DNA from: Paenibacillus sp. MBLB1832
GTDB taxonomy: Bacteria; Bacillota; Bacilli; Paenibacillales; NBRC-103111
DNA: 64,000 bases
Direction of reading: 5' to 3'
Assembly: GCF_032271945.1 (NCBI RefSeq)
Contig: NZ_CP130319.1
Location: forward strand, 761,001-825,000
Notes under the pieces: model-generated
The model's database searches: none
Seen by the model: the letters and a program-made list of their open reading frames with translations, nothing else
Told to the model about the DNA's origin: nothing
Position numbers and translations under genes: made by a program
Shown here: one piece after another, positions 45,344-53,677 of the stretch
How positions within the stretch are numbered: the first letter of the stretch is position 1
Layout of the letters: each line of letters opens with the position of its first letter

Positions 45344-46408
45344 ATGAGAAAAAAACAGCCAACCCAAGCGGATGTGGCGAAGTTAGCTGGCGTCTCGCAG
45401 AGCACGGTATCCATCATTTTAAATCCGCAAGGGAAAGACCATCTCCTCATCAGTGATGAAACGCGTGAACGAGTTCAAGCGGCTATTCAGGAGCTCAGCT
45501 ACGTGATTAACCCTGCTGCTCGAACGCTTGCTGGTGGGCAGAATCGGTTGATAGGTGTATGTATTAACGGCTCGGCATTTCCACTTGATCAGCATGGATT
45601 CTACCATCCTTATCTGGTTGGTATCGAAGAAGCCTGCATTGGACACGATTACGATATGCTCCTATTTACACGCTCAGATGGAGGGGAAGGTGCCAGGAGC
45701 ATTTATCGCAATGGCTTGAATCATCTACGCATCGCGGATGGCTCAATCTTACTAGGGCTTGAGAATAAGGAAGAGTTAGCACGACTTATGAAGGAAGAGT
45801 ATCCTTTTGTATTTATTGGGAAAAGGGAGGTGCCAGAGGGAGCCATTTCGTATGTGGCAGCGGATTATTATACGGGTACGAAGGCTGTGCTTATGAAGAT
45901 GTTAGGAATGGGGCATCGTCAAACAGCGTTCTTCTATCGCTTGTATAATGATGCAACTAAGGATCGTGAACGAGGCTATCTGGCAGCTCTGGCGAATCGC
46001 ACGGATCCAGGACTTTTGCACGTGAAGAGACAGTTGACGGATAAAGAGATCACGCCAGCATATTGCCGCGAGGTGCTGGATGCAGGAGTGACCGCAATCC
46101 TTGTTGAGGAGCCAGTAATGGCTCATGCTTTTATTGAGGCAGCGCGTCTAATCGGAAGAACCAGCCCAGCAGATTTCAGTATAGTCGCGTTGAGTGATAA
46201 CGATTTGGCTTACTTACCTCCTGCTATTTTGCACGAACTAGTGATGTTGAAGATTCCGAAGCTTGCGATGGGAGCTGCTGCTGTCCAGATCTTGGATCAA
46301 ATGATCGCTCAGCGACATAAGCCCCAAGAGCCAGTACAAATTACGATACCTGTTACCTTCTCAGAAGGATCTACCATTGGGCCTCATTTTGTAAGGAGGG
46401 AGATTTGA
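45344..46408 (+). CDS. LacI-family transcriptional regulator (second)
   Basis: The protein (354 aa) has the LacI helix-turn-helix TQADVAKLAGVSQSTVSIIL at residues 6-25 and a ligand-binding core (RLIGVCINGSAFPL onward). AAGGGG lies before the ATG. It is divergent from the PhyH/dehydratase/esterase operon and probably controls it through the palindrome at 45233. The following response-regulator gene overlaps its stop, so the two are cotranscribed. Confidence 0.87.
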   Translation: MRKKQPTQADVAKLAGVSQSTVSIILNPQGKDHLLISDETRERVQAAIQELSYVINPAARTLAGGQNRLIGVCINGSAFPLDQHGFYHPYLVGIEEACIGHDYDMLLFTRSDGGEGARSIYRNGLNHLRIADGSILLGLENKEELARLMKEEYPFVFIGKREVPEGAISYVAADYYTGTKAVLMKMLGMGHRQTAFFYRLYNDATKDRERGYLAALANRTDPGLLHVKRQLTDKEITPAYCREVLDAGVTAILVEEPVMAHAFIEAARLIGRTSPADFSIVALSDNDLAYLPPAILHELVMLKIPKLAMGAAAVQILDQMIAQRHKPQEPVQITIPVTFSEGSTIGPHFVRREI

Positions 46409-46410
46409 AG

Positions 46411-47469
46411 ATGAAGCCTCTATATGATGTCATGGTCGTTGATGATGAACCTATCATTCGTAAAGGACTGCTGAAGCTCTTAGAAGCAAGTGGTCGTGCT
46501 ATAAGCTGCATACGACTAGCGGATAGTGGGCAGGAAGCGTTGCGTATGATAGGGGAACACATGCCTGATTTTCTTCTAACTGATATTCGTATGGCAGATA
46601 TGAATGGACTTGAACTAAGCAGGACGATTCAAGAACGCGGATATCCCATACAAGTCGTCGTTATTTCGGGTTTTGGCGAGTTTCACTATGCGCAGAAATG
46701 TGTATCATATGGAGTAAAAGAATATTTGCTCAAGCCAATCAATCAGACGGAACTCGAAAAAGTATTAGATAAGCTCATTGAGAGCAAAAGTGAGGAAATT
46801 GCCAAGCCTGTATTTTCAATTCGAACTTGTGAGTCGTTAACGGAGCAAATATCGGAAGGCATATGGTTCCTGGATGAAGCTAGCTTGGATCAAGCGCTTG
46901 ATGAATGGCGCCAATACCTCGAAAGTCTTCAATTAAGTACTGATCAAAATCAGCAATTGCTGCAGGATAGTCTTCAAATGATTCATAAATTTCTTGCCGC
47001 CAAGGATGTATACGTTTTTTCGGCACAAGTTCCGCTAACCTTCACAGAGAATAAAGGCGGAGATCCCGAGAATTCCTTTCAGTTATTCGAAGTCAAGATT
47101 CGTAAGATGTATACTGATTTGCAATACAAACGTAAAGGCAAATTAATCGATCCAATCACAGCGGCCAAATTGTATATTGATACCCATTTAACAAATGAGG
47201 TTTCTCTGGAAGAAGTGGCGCAGCATTTGGGTCTTAATCCATCGTATTTTAGCCAATTGTTCAAGCAAAGTACGCAAGAAACTTTTGTCCACTATCGCAT
47301 GAAGAAGCGAATGGAGAAGGCGAAAAGCTTATTAGAAATCCCACATTACCGCATGAGCGACATTGCTGAAGAGGTGGGATATATCGATTACTCTCATTTT
47401 GCCAAATCATTTAAGAAGCTGTATCAACTATCACCATCCGAATATCGTGCCAAGCTGGGGATTGAGTAA
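46411..47469 (+). CDS. YesN-like response regulator with AraC DNA-binding domain
   Basis: The protein (352 aa) has a receiver domain at about 1-120 (VDDEPIIRKG, phospho-acceptor Asp in FLLTDIRMAD, and the LLKPIN lysine) and an AraC-type DNA-binding domain at about 250-350 ending FKKLYQLSPSEYRAKLG. The ribosome site AAGGAGGGA serves ATG 46411 or a TTG at 46405. It pairs with the kinase gene that overlaps its stop by one base. Together they probably control the importer just downstream. Confidence 0.9.
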   Translation: MKPLYDVMVVDDEPIIRKGLLKLLEASGRAISCIRLADSGQEALRMIGEHMPDFLLTDIRMADMNGLELSRTIQERGYPIQVVVISGFGEFHYAQKCVSYGVKEYLLKPINQTELEKVLDKLIESKSEEIAKPVFSIRTCESLTEQISEGIWFLDEASLDQALDEWRQYLESLQLSTDQNQQLLQDSLQMIHKFLAAKDVYVFSAQVPLTFTENKGGDPENSFQLFEVKIRKMYTDLQYKRKGKLIDPITAAKLYIDTHLTNEVSLEEVAQHLGLNPSYFSQLFKQSTQETFVHYRMKKRMEKAKSLLEIPHYRMSDIAEEVGYIDYSHFAKSFKKLYQLSPSEYRAKLGIE

Positions 47470-49319
47470 TGTATACGATGCGGCGATTGTCACTTTCCTT
47501 TCGACTCCTGCTTTATTTTGTCATTGTGATTGTCGTATCTCTCTCGGTCATCGGCTTCTTCTCTTATTCAACAGCGTCTCGTATACTTGATGCGCAGCAG
47601 GAGAAGCAGCTGAGTCAAATTATTACGAGCACGGCACATCAGACAGAGTTGTATATGCAATCCTATGAGCGGGCAAGTAATGTACTAATTTCACAGGATG
47701 AAGTCAAACGCTTTGTTGATATTCAACCGACGAATAGCTATGAGTACGTGCTTTATGCGGATTTAGTGAAAACGAATGCGATACGGACAACCTTTTTACA
47801 CTATCCACATATGAATTCGATCTACATCATCGGGGCCAATGGACGGTATGTATTGGATAACAACTATGTAACTGGCGAATTCGAGATTGCGGAGCCAGGT
47901 AAATTGTATGAGAAACTCATGTCCAGCATCCAAGATCCCACGAGGTTAACGATACTGCATACGTCTATTAAGCCAGATAAGACAGGCTTAGTCGTCACGT
48001 TAGTTCGACCTTTTAGGGGGTATTCAACGTACGATTTCAACGGTTTGATTGCAATGGAAGTCAATGTCAATGAACTCTCTACACTTTGGGAAAAAGTGGA
48101 TATTGGGGATGAGGGCTACTTCTTTATTGTCGATGGAGATGGTAACCTCATTTATCATCCTGATAAGAGTTTGATGGGCAAACCGCTGGCACAACCTGTT
48201 GCTGAAGATATTATAGCAGCGGATGAGGGCTCAATTCGGTTAGGTGATTCTAAGGATGAACGCCTATATGTGTGGCGAAGCTCTGCCTATTCGGGTTGGA
48301 AATTGGTTGTATCGCTGCCCGTAAATGAACTGCGTAAACCGATAATGGCAATTCGTTCCGTTATCATCCCTGTCGGTGCGCTTACTCTAATTGTTGGGTT
48401 ATGGATGGCCTATCAATTCTCCCAATCGATTCATCGTCCAGTGCAAATTCTAAAGCAAGGCATGAGGCAGACCGAACGAGGAGTCTGGAAGCACATTCCA
48501 GTAGGGGATCGATTGGATGAATTAGGACTGTTGACAAAGAGCTATAACTTAATGGTCACTCGTTTATCCGAGATGATTGAAAAGGTATATCATGCGGAGC
48601 TCGAACAGCAGAAAGCTGAATTGGCTTTCCGTACGCAGCAGCTTGAACGGCAGCGGGCCGAATTCCAAGCGCTTCAGCTGCAGATCAATCCGCATTTTCT
48701 TTATAACACATTAGAAACGATCAATTGTTACGCAATCATTCAGGACTCTGATGAAATCCGTGAAATTGTGGGTAGCATGGCGTACATGCTGCGCTATGCC
48801 TCTCAGACAAATCTCAAAGAAATTACCGTAGTGAATGAACTGAACCATATTCGAAATTATATGATCATTTTAAAGCACCGATTGGATCGTGAATTTGAGA
48901 TTGATGTTGCTATTCCACCGAGCTTATTACTGGAGAAAATGGTATGCTTTACACTACAACCATTGATCGAAAATGTATTTGAGCATGGATTTCGTAAGAA
49001 AATTGCCAAGCATCACTTCATTCGCATCAATGCGATGCTCGATGAGGATGATTTTATCGTAACAGTTGAGGACAATGGATTAGGAATGTCAATGGAGAAC
49101 CTGGAAGAACTGAGAGTACGATTGCGTGCGAATAAGTTAGCCTTTGATCAAGGACCTGAATCTTTTGGCGAAGGCGGTACAGGAATACTGAATGTACATC
49201 GCCGTATTCAAATGGTTTTCGGGAAATCTTACGGTCTTGTGATTACAAGTACAGAAGGTGAAGGTACGACGATTACGATGAAGCTGCCGAAAGAGAATCG
49301 GGATAAATACTTCATATAG
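47469..49319 (+). CDS. YesM-like sensor histidine kinase
   Basis: The membrane kinase (616 aa) has a first helix near residues 8-30, a dCache-like extracellular sensor to about 290, a second helix, HAMP, and the HisKA_7TM-like/LytS-type domain with QINPHFLYNTLETI (phospho-acceptor His about 413) and an HATPase region with VEDNGLGMS and GGTGILNVHRR. TAATG overlap couples its translation to the response regulator. It probably senses extracellular oligosaccharide bound to, or imported with, the adjacent transporter. Confidence 0.92.
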   Translation: MYTMRRLSLSFRLLLYFVIVIVVSLSVIGFFSYSTASRILDAQQEKQLSQIITSTAHQTELYMQSYERASNVLISQDEVKRFVDIQPTNSYEYVLYADLVKTNAIRTTFLHYPHMNSIYIIGANGRYVLDNNYVTGEFEIAEPGKLYEKLMSSIQDPTRLTILHTSIKPDKTGLVVTLVRPFRGYSTYDFNGLIAMEVNVNELSTLWEKVDIGDEGYFFIVDGDGNLIYHPDKSLMGKPLAQPVAEDIIAADEGSIRLGDSKDERLYVWRSSAYSGWKLVVSLPVNELRKPIMAIRSVIIPVGALTLIVGLWMAYQFSQSIHRPVQILKQGMRQTERGVWKHIPVGDRLDELGLLTKSYNLMVTRLSEMIEKVYHAELEQQKAELAFRTQQLERQRAEFQALQLQINPHFLYNTLETINCYAIIQDSDEIREIVGSMAYMLRYASQTNLKEITVVNELNHIRNYMIILKHRLDREFEIDVAIPPSLLLEKMVCFTLQPLIENVFEHGFRKKIAKHHFIRINAMLDEDDFIVTVEDNGLGMSMENLEELRVRLRANKLAFDQGPESFGEGGTGILNVHRRIQMVFGKSYGLVITSTEGEGTTITMKLPKENRDKYFI

Positions 49320-49343
49320 GAACTAGTTAAACGACCTAAAAAA

Positions 49344-49378
49344 AAACCATGAAGTCCAAAAAGACTTCATGGTTTCTT
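49344..49378 (+). terminator. Terminator after the two-component genes
   Basis: AAACCATGAAGTC pairs with GACTTCATGGTTT around a six-base loop, followed by CTTT. It separates the regulators from importer 2. Confidence 0.85.
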
Positions 49379-49431
49379 TGTGTACGCCAAGGTAGTATGA
49401 GAGTAGATCAACTAGAAGAAGGAGGGGGATC

Positions 49432-50388
49432 ATGGCTCTCACAGGAACACAGTCCCAAACGATGACGAAAGCGAATACGAAGGAAGTATCCATCTTGCGC
49501 TACATCTGGAAAATGAGAACCTTATATTGGATGTCGGTGCCAGGCATCTTGTATTTCTTAGTTTTCAAGTATATTCCCTTAGGAGGGTCCGTTATAGCCT
49601 TCCAGGATTACAACATTTTCAAAGGCTTCTGGGGCAGTGAATGGGTCGGATTAGATAATTATGTAAAAATGGTTCAGTACGATGAGTTTCTCCCAATTCT
49701 CAAGAATACCTTGATGATCGCCGGGTTTGATCTGCTCTTTGCCTTTCCGGCTCCGATTATCATCGCGTTGCTGCTCAATGAGGTTCGCAGCATGATGTAT
49801 AAGCGAGTTCTCCAAACGGTCGTTTACATGCCACATTTCTTATCTTGGGTTATCATCAGCGGTATTGCACTTGCGCTGCTCAGTCAAGAACATGGACTTA
49901 TTAATCATGGGCTGGCCGCTTTAGGACTTGATCGCCTATTTTTCCTTGGGGAAGAGCAGTATGTGAAAGGTGTCATCGTGGGCGCGGGTTTATGGCGTGA
50001 TACGGGATGGGGAACGATTATTTATCTGGCGGCGATTACAGGGATTAATCCTGATTTATACGAGGCTGCTGAAATGGATGGGGCGAATCGTTGGCGGCAA
50101 ACGACGGCGATTACACTCCCTGCACTTCTGCCTACCATCACAATCCTTTTTTTGATGCAAATTGGTCATTTTTTGGATTTCGGCTTCGAGCGAGTCTTTG
50201 TCTTCCTTAATTCCTTAAACCAAGCGAGCGGGGACACGCTGGATACGTATATTTATCGGGTAGGCTTGCTGCAGCAGCAATATAGCTATACGACAGCAAT
50301 TGGCTTGTTCAAGTCCCTCGTAGGTCTTATTTTGCTGTTGCTTGGAAATACACTGAGTAAAAAAGCGACAGGTGAAGGGTTATTCTAG
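49432..50388 (+). CDS. ABC sugar importer permease, LplB type (importer 2)
   Basis: This 318-aa membrane permease has six predicted helices and the EAA loop EAAEMDGANRWRQTTAIT. AAGGAGGGGG lies six bases before the ATG. It is cotranscribed with the next permease and binding protein. No ATPase gene accompanies it. The sequence is closer to the permease at 56193 than to that of importer 1. Confidence 0.9.
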   Translation: MALTGTQSQTMTKANTKEVSILRYIWKMRTLYWMSVPGILYFLVFKYIPLGGSVIAFQDYNIFKGFWGSEWVGLDNYVKMVQYDEFLPILKNTLMIAGFDLLFAFPAPIIIALLLNEVRSMMYKRVLQTVVYMPHFLSWVIISGIALALLSQEHGLINHGLAALGLDRLFFLGEEQYVKGVIVGAGLWRDTGWGTIIYLAAITGINPDLYEAAEMDGANRWRQTTAITLPALLPTITILFLMQIGHFLDFGFERVFVFLNSLNQASGDTLDTYIYRVGLLQQQYSYTTAIGLFKSLVGLILLLLGNTLSKKATGEGLF

Positions 50389-50408
50389 TTCGTTCAGGAG
50401 GACGTAGC

Positions 50409-51281
50409 ATGAGAACTACAAGTATGTCTCGTAAAATTTTTCTGGTCTGCAATGGACTCTTAATGGGTGCGATTGCTCTGATTGCTTTTATGCCTCTGCT
50501 GAATGTGTTCGCGCAGTCATTGAGCAGCGCCAAGGCGATTGAAGGCGGCCATGTTTTCTTTTGGCCCGTGCAGTTTACCATGATCAGTTATGACTATGTA
50601 ATCCATAACCACACCATTTGGCGTGCCTTCGCGATTACGATCTTTTTGGCTGTTTTTGGAACGGCCTTTAACTTGCTTGCGACGTCATCTTTAGCTTATC
50701 CTTTGTCTAGGAAAGAGTATAAAGGGGCTACATTCATCCTATTACTCGTTCTGCTCACGATGATTTTCCAAGCTCCGCTCATTCCTAACTACTTGTGGCT
50801 GAAGCAATTAGGATTGTTAAATACTCTCTGGGTCTTGGTGCTACCGGGCGCGATTTCGGCGTTTAACTTTTTTGTCACAAGATCATTTTTTCAACAAATT
50901 CCACCAGAATTAATTGATAGTGCGCGAATAGACGGTTGTGGAGAACAGCGAATACTTTGGAATATCGTACTGCCTTTATCTAAACCTGTACTGGCTACTA
51001 TGGGCTTATTCTATGCCGTAGGACATTGGAATTCTTATATGGCAGCTATTTTCTATATTAACAACCGAGCCTTGTACCCCCTGCAGGTCAAGGTGCAGGA
51101 AATTATTTCAAATGCAAATATCATGACAGATGCCAGTCTGCTGATTGATATGAACAATATTACGCCAGATGGGATCAAGATGGCCGTCGTCGTTGTGTCA
51201 TCTTTGCCGATCATTATCATGTATCCGTTTCTGCAGAAATATTTTGTTAAAGGTCTTATGATTGGTTCGATCAAATCTTAG
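50409..51281 (+). CDS. ABC sugar importer permease, YtcP/CarB type (importer 2)
   Basis: The 290-aa protein is the second permease of importer 2, with six helices and the EAA loop DSARIDGCGEQRILW. The C-terminus ends QKYFVKGLMIGSIKS, typical of the family. AGGAGGA precedes the ATG. The binding protein follows after about 130 bases that hold a short TTGACA/TGTCAA hairpin and an AAGCGCTT palindrome. Confidence 0.9.
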   Translation: MRTTSMSRKIFLVCNGLLMGAIALIAFMPLLNVFAQSLSSAKAIEGGHVFFWPVQFTMISYDYVIHNHTIWRAFAITIFLAVFGTAFNLLATSSLAYPLSRKEYKGATFILLLVLLTMIFQAPLIPNYLWLKQLGLLNTLWVLVLPGAISAFNFFVTRSFFQQIPPELIDSARIDGCGEQRILWNIVLPLSKPVLATMGLFYAVGHWNSYMAAIFYINNRALYPLQVKVQEIISNANIMTDASLLIDMNNITPDGIKMAVVVVSSLPIIIMYPFLQKYFVKGLMIGSIKS

Positions 51282-51352
51282 GTACCTAAAAATTTGACAA
51301 CTATGTCAAAGAAAAACAATGTACGGAGTTGAAAAATCCGAATATAGTTTGG

Positions 51353-51368
51353 ATGCAAGCGCTTCAAA
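51353..51368. promoter_or_regulatory. AAGCGCTT palindrome before the binding-protein gene
   Basis: ATGCAAGCGCTTCAAA has the AAGCGCTT core shared by cre and LacI-type sites but misses several consensus positions. It lies about 45 bases before the lipoprotein start, so it could tune that gene separately from the permeases. Confidence 0.3.
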
Positions 51369-51410
51369 AGGTTCAGAGCATTTATTAGTAAACAAGTGAT
51401 GAGGGGGATA

Positions 51411-52994
51411 ATGGGTATGGCTAAACGGAAGGCAAGTATTCTCGCTATAGCTGCAACAATGGCATTTGGTTCATTACTAGCCGCATGCTCATCAAGCACG
51501 ACACAACCAGAAGGTGAAAAGAAAGCAAAGGAGACGAAATCTGCTGAAGCAAAAGGACCTACGGCCTTCTCCATGGTGATGGAAGGGCGCGGTAAATATC
51601 TGGAAACGATAACAGATGTCAACAACGACAAATTCGTTAAAAAATTGGCAGAGTTGACCAACACAGCACCTAAGATTGAGCTCATTCTGCAAAAAGATTA
51701 TGAACAAAAATTGATTCTCAAATTCAGTTCTGGCGACATTCCAGATGTGGTCATGAGCAGCGGTGGAGGGTCTTCCATTTACGGGAAAGAACTCGCAGGG
51801 GCTGTTCAATCGAATGTGTTCATGCCGCTTGATGATCTGCTCAAGGAATATGGGCAAAATCTCCTAAAGAAGATTCCAGCTGCAGCTTGGGATCGTGTGA
51901 AGTATAAGGGTCAAATCGTCGCGATTCCTGAATTCGTTTCGATCCCGAATACACTCTCCACCTACATCCGGAAAGATTATTTGGACAAAGCGGGATTACA
52001 GCCGCCAAAAACGGTGGATGAATATCTAACTATGTTTAGAGCTTTCAAGAAAAATGGTGTGGAGCAGCCATTCCTCGCTTTGGATAAATTTAATTTGTCC
52101 GACCAATTCTTTGGCGCTTACGATGTACTTCCTAACCAATTTGAGTTGCAAGGCGATCAGGTTGTACCGAAGTTCTTCAAGGTTGATGCGATGATGAAAG
52201 CTCTTCAAACCTACAAAACATTGCTAGACGAAGGTTTGATGAGCAAAGAGTTTCCAACCAATAACGGCAATAACTTAGCGCAAAATGTATACAGTGCAAA
52301 GACAGGTATGTATATGCTTGGTGCAAAAGATAAGCTAAACATCGAGAAAAAACTGAAAGCCGCTATTCCAGATGGCAGTATCATTCAAACACTAGCTCCG
52401 ACTGGACCAGATGGCAAAGGTGGTTCAGCTTTAGGTCAATCGATCAATCGGACATATCTGATTAATAAGAAAGTGTCCAAAGATAAAGCAATTGGCATTA
52501 TTAAGTTCTTCGACTGGATGCTGACAGATGATGCGGATAAGTTCTTCACTTACGGTATCGAAGGTGACACTTACAAGACTGAAAACGGCAAAGTGAACTA
52601 TAAGATTGCTGAGACACCAGACGAGATCAATGTGGAGGAATTCCGTCAGAAAGATCTATGGTTTGTCAAAGACAACACATTTACGAAGTCACTTATATTG
52701 AATCCGTTGGGTGCACCTGTCATTGATTTTATGAAAAATACGTTGACCAAAGAAGGTCGGGACTCAATCATCTTTGATCCGCAATTAGATTCCTTAGTGA
52801 AAAATCCAGATCTAAATGGCGCATTCCCTCCGCTTCTCGTAGGGCATATGGTCAAAATGATTTACAGTCAAGAACCAATTTCAGATTGGCCGAAAGTAAT
52901 CGAGGAGTACAAGAAAAAGGGTGGCGATCTCGTTATAAAAGAGGCGACGGACCGTTATAACAAAAAAGAAGGTGTGTACTTACCGCGTAAATAA
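51411..52994 (+). CDS. ABC importer substrate-binding lipoprotein (importer 2)
   Basis: The lipoprotein (527 aa) has a short basic start, a hydrophobic stretch and a lipobox LLAAC with Cys near residue 26. Start is MGMAKRKAS at 51411 or MAKRKAS at 51417; both follow GAGGGGG. The binding-protein fold is seen throughout, with DIPDVVMSSGG and FFDWMLTDD. It completes importer 2, with expression probably higher than the permeases owing to the upstream spacer. It shares only moderate similarity with the other two binding proteins. Confidence 0.9.
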   Translation: MGMAKRKASILAIAATMAFGSLLAACSSSTTQPEGEKKAKETKSAEAKGPTAFSMVMEGRGKYLETITDVNNDKFVKKLAELTNTAPKIELILQKDYEQKLILKFSSGDIPDVVMSSGGGSSIYGKELAGAVQSNVFMPLDDLLKEYGQNLLKKIPAAAWDRVKYKGQIVAIPEFVSIPNTLSTYIRKDYLDKAGLQPPKTVDEYLTMFRAFKKNGVEQPFLALDKFNLSDQFFGAYDVLPNQFELQGDQVVPKFFKVDAMMKALQTYKTLLDEGLMSKEFPTNNGNNLAQNVYSAKTGMYMLGAKDKLNIEKKLKAAIPDGSIIQTLAPTGPDGKGGSALGQSINRTYLINKKVSKDKAIGIIKFFDWMLTDDADKFFTYGIEGDTYKTENGKVNYKIAETPDEINVEEFRQKDLWFVKDNTFTKSLILNPLGAPVIDFMKNTLTKEGRDSIIFDPQLDSLVKNPDLNGAFPPLLVGHMVKMIYSQEPISDWPKVIEEYKKKGGDLVIKEATDRYNKKEGVYLPRK

Positions 52995-53110
52995 ATGGAG
53001 TAGATAGGGGCCACTAGCCCCTTACTCACACACCTCCGTACAGTCAGGTCCGCATACTGTGATTCCTAAAAGATACCGAATTCCCAAAAATCGAGCTGCC
53101 AGACTTAACG

Positions 53111-53150
53111 GCCCTTGTTCACTCTGTAGGAGTGATTAAGGGCTTTATTT
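53111..53150 (+). terminator. Terminator after importer 2
   Basis: GCCCTTGTTCACTC pairs with GAGTGATTAAGGGC around a short loop, with two mismatches, and TTTATTT follows. The stretch from 52995 to 53110 has no recognisable gene. Confidence 0.6.
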
Positions 53151-53199
53151 AGGAGTCTCCCAACAACACACATGTTGGATGACAAATTGGATTTGAAAC

Positions 53200-53496
53200 A
53201 GTTACATATACCACATGCACATGATTGGTTTGTCAACGGTCAATACTGTCAGAAATTTTTGGACCAAGTCTGATGTAGGTACTTTTTCTGGGAACTATAC
53301 CGTTAGTATTCCACCACATGGCGCCGCTTTGTTTAAGGTTATTCCTACAACCATTGAGAATGCAATTGGGACGTTGGAAGTAACTACTACACCAACAAAA
53401 TCCTCAGTGAGTGCAGGAGGGACAGTAAGAGTTAATACAACGATTAAAAATAATGGGATCATTCCTATTAGATGGTATATACTGTTGGTCGGCTAA
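53200..53496 (+). pseudogene. C-terminal fragment of a GH27-like alpha-galactosidase
   Basis: The frame reads NFWTKSDVGTFSGNYTVSI then PPHGAALFKV, the closing strand of GH27 alpha-galactosidases, followed by TKSSVSAGGTVRVNTTIKNN typical of an attached NEW3-type domain. The catalytic barrel is absent and the domain is cut at 53496. The frame has no convincing ribosome site. I read it as the tail of a lost secreted alpha-galactosidase. Confidence 0.6.
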
Positions 53497-53677
53497 GTCA
53501 TCTCTGCCTTTGCAGAAAAGAGAGTATCCGCGGTAATTGAATCTATCTATTTAATTGAATTTTTCGAGTTTACTGACACTCTTTTTGCTTTTTTATCCCT
53601 TTTTTAACTACCATCTATGAAAAGACTTCTTAACTTGTGTATAGTGAAGGTACCTACATAATAAAGGAGTCTTATTC

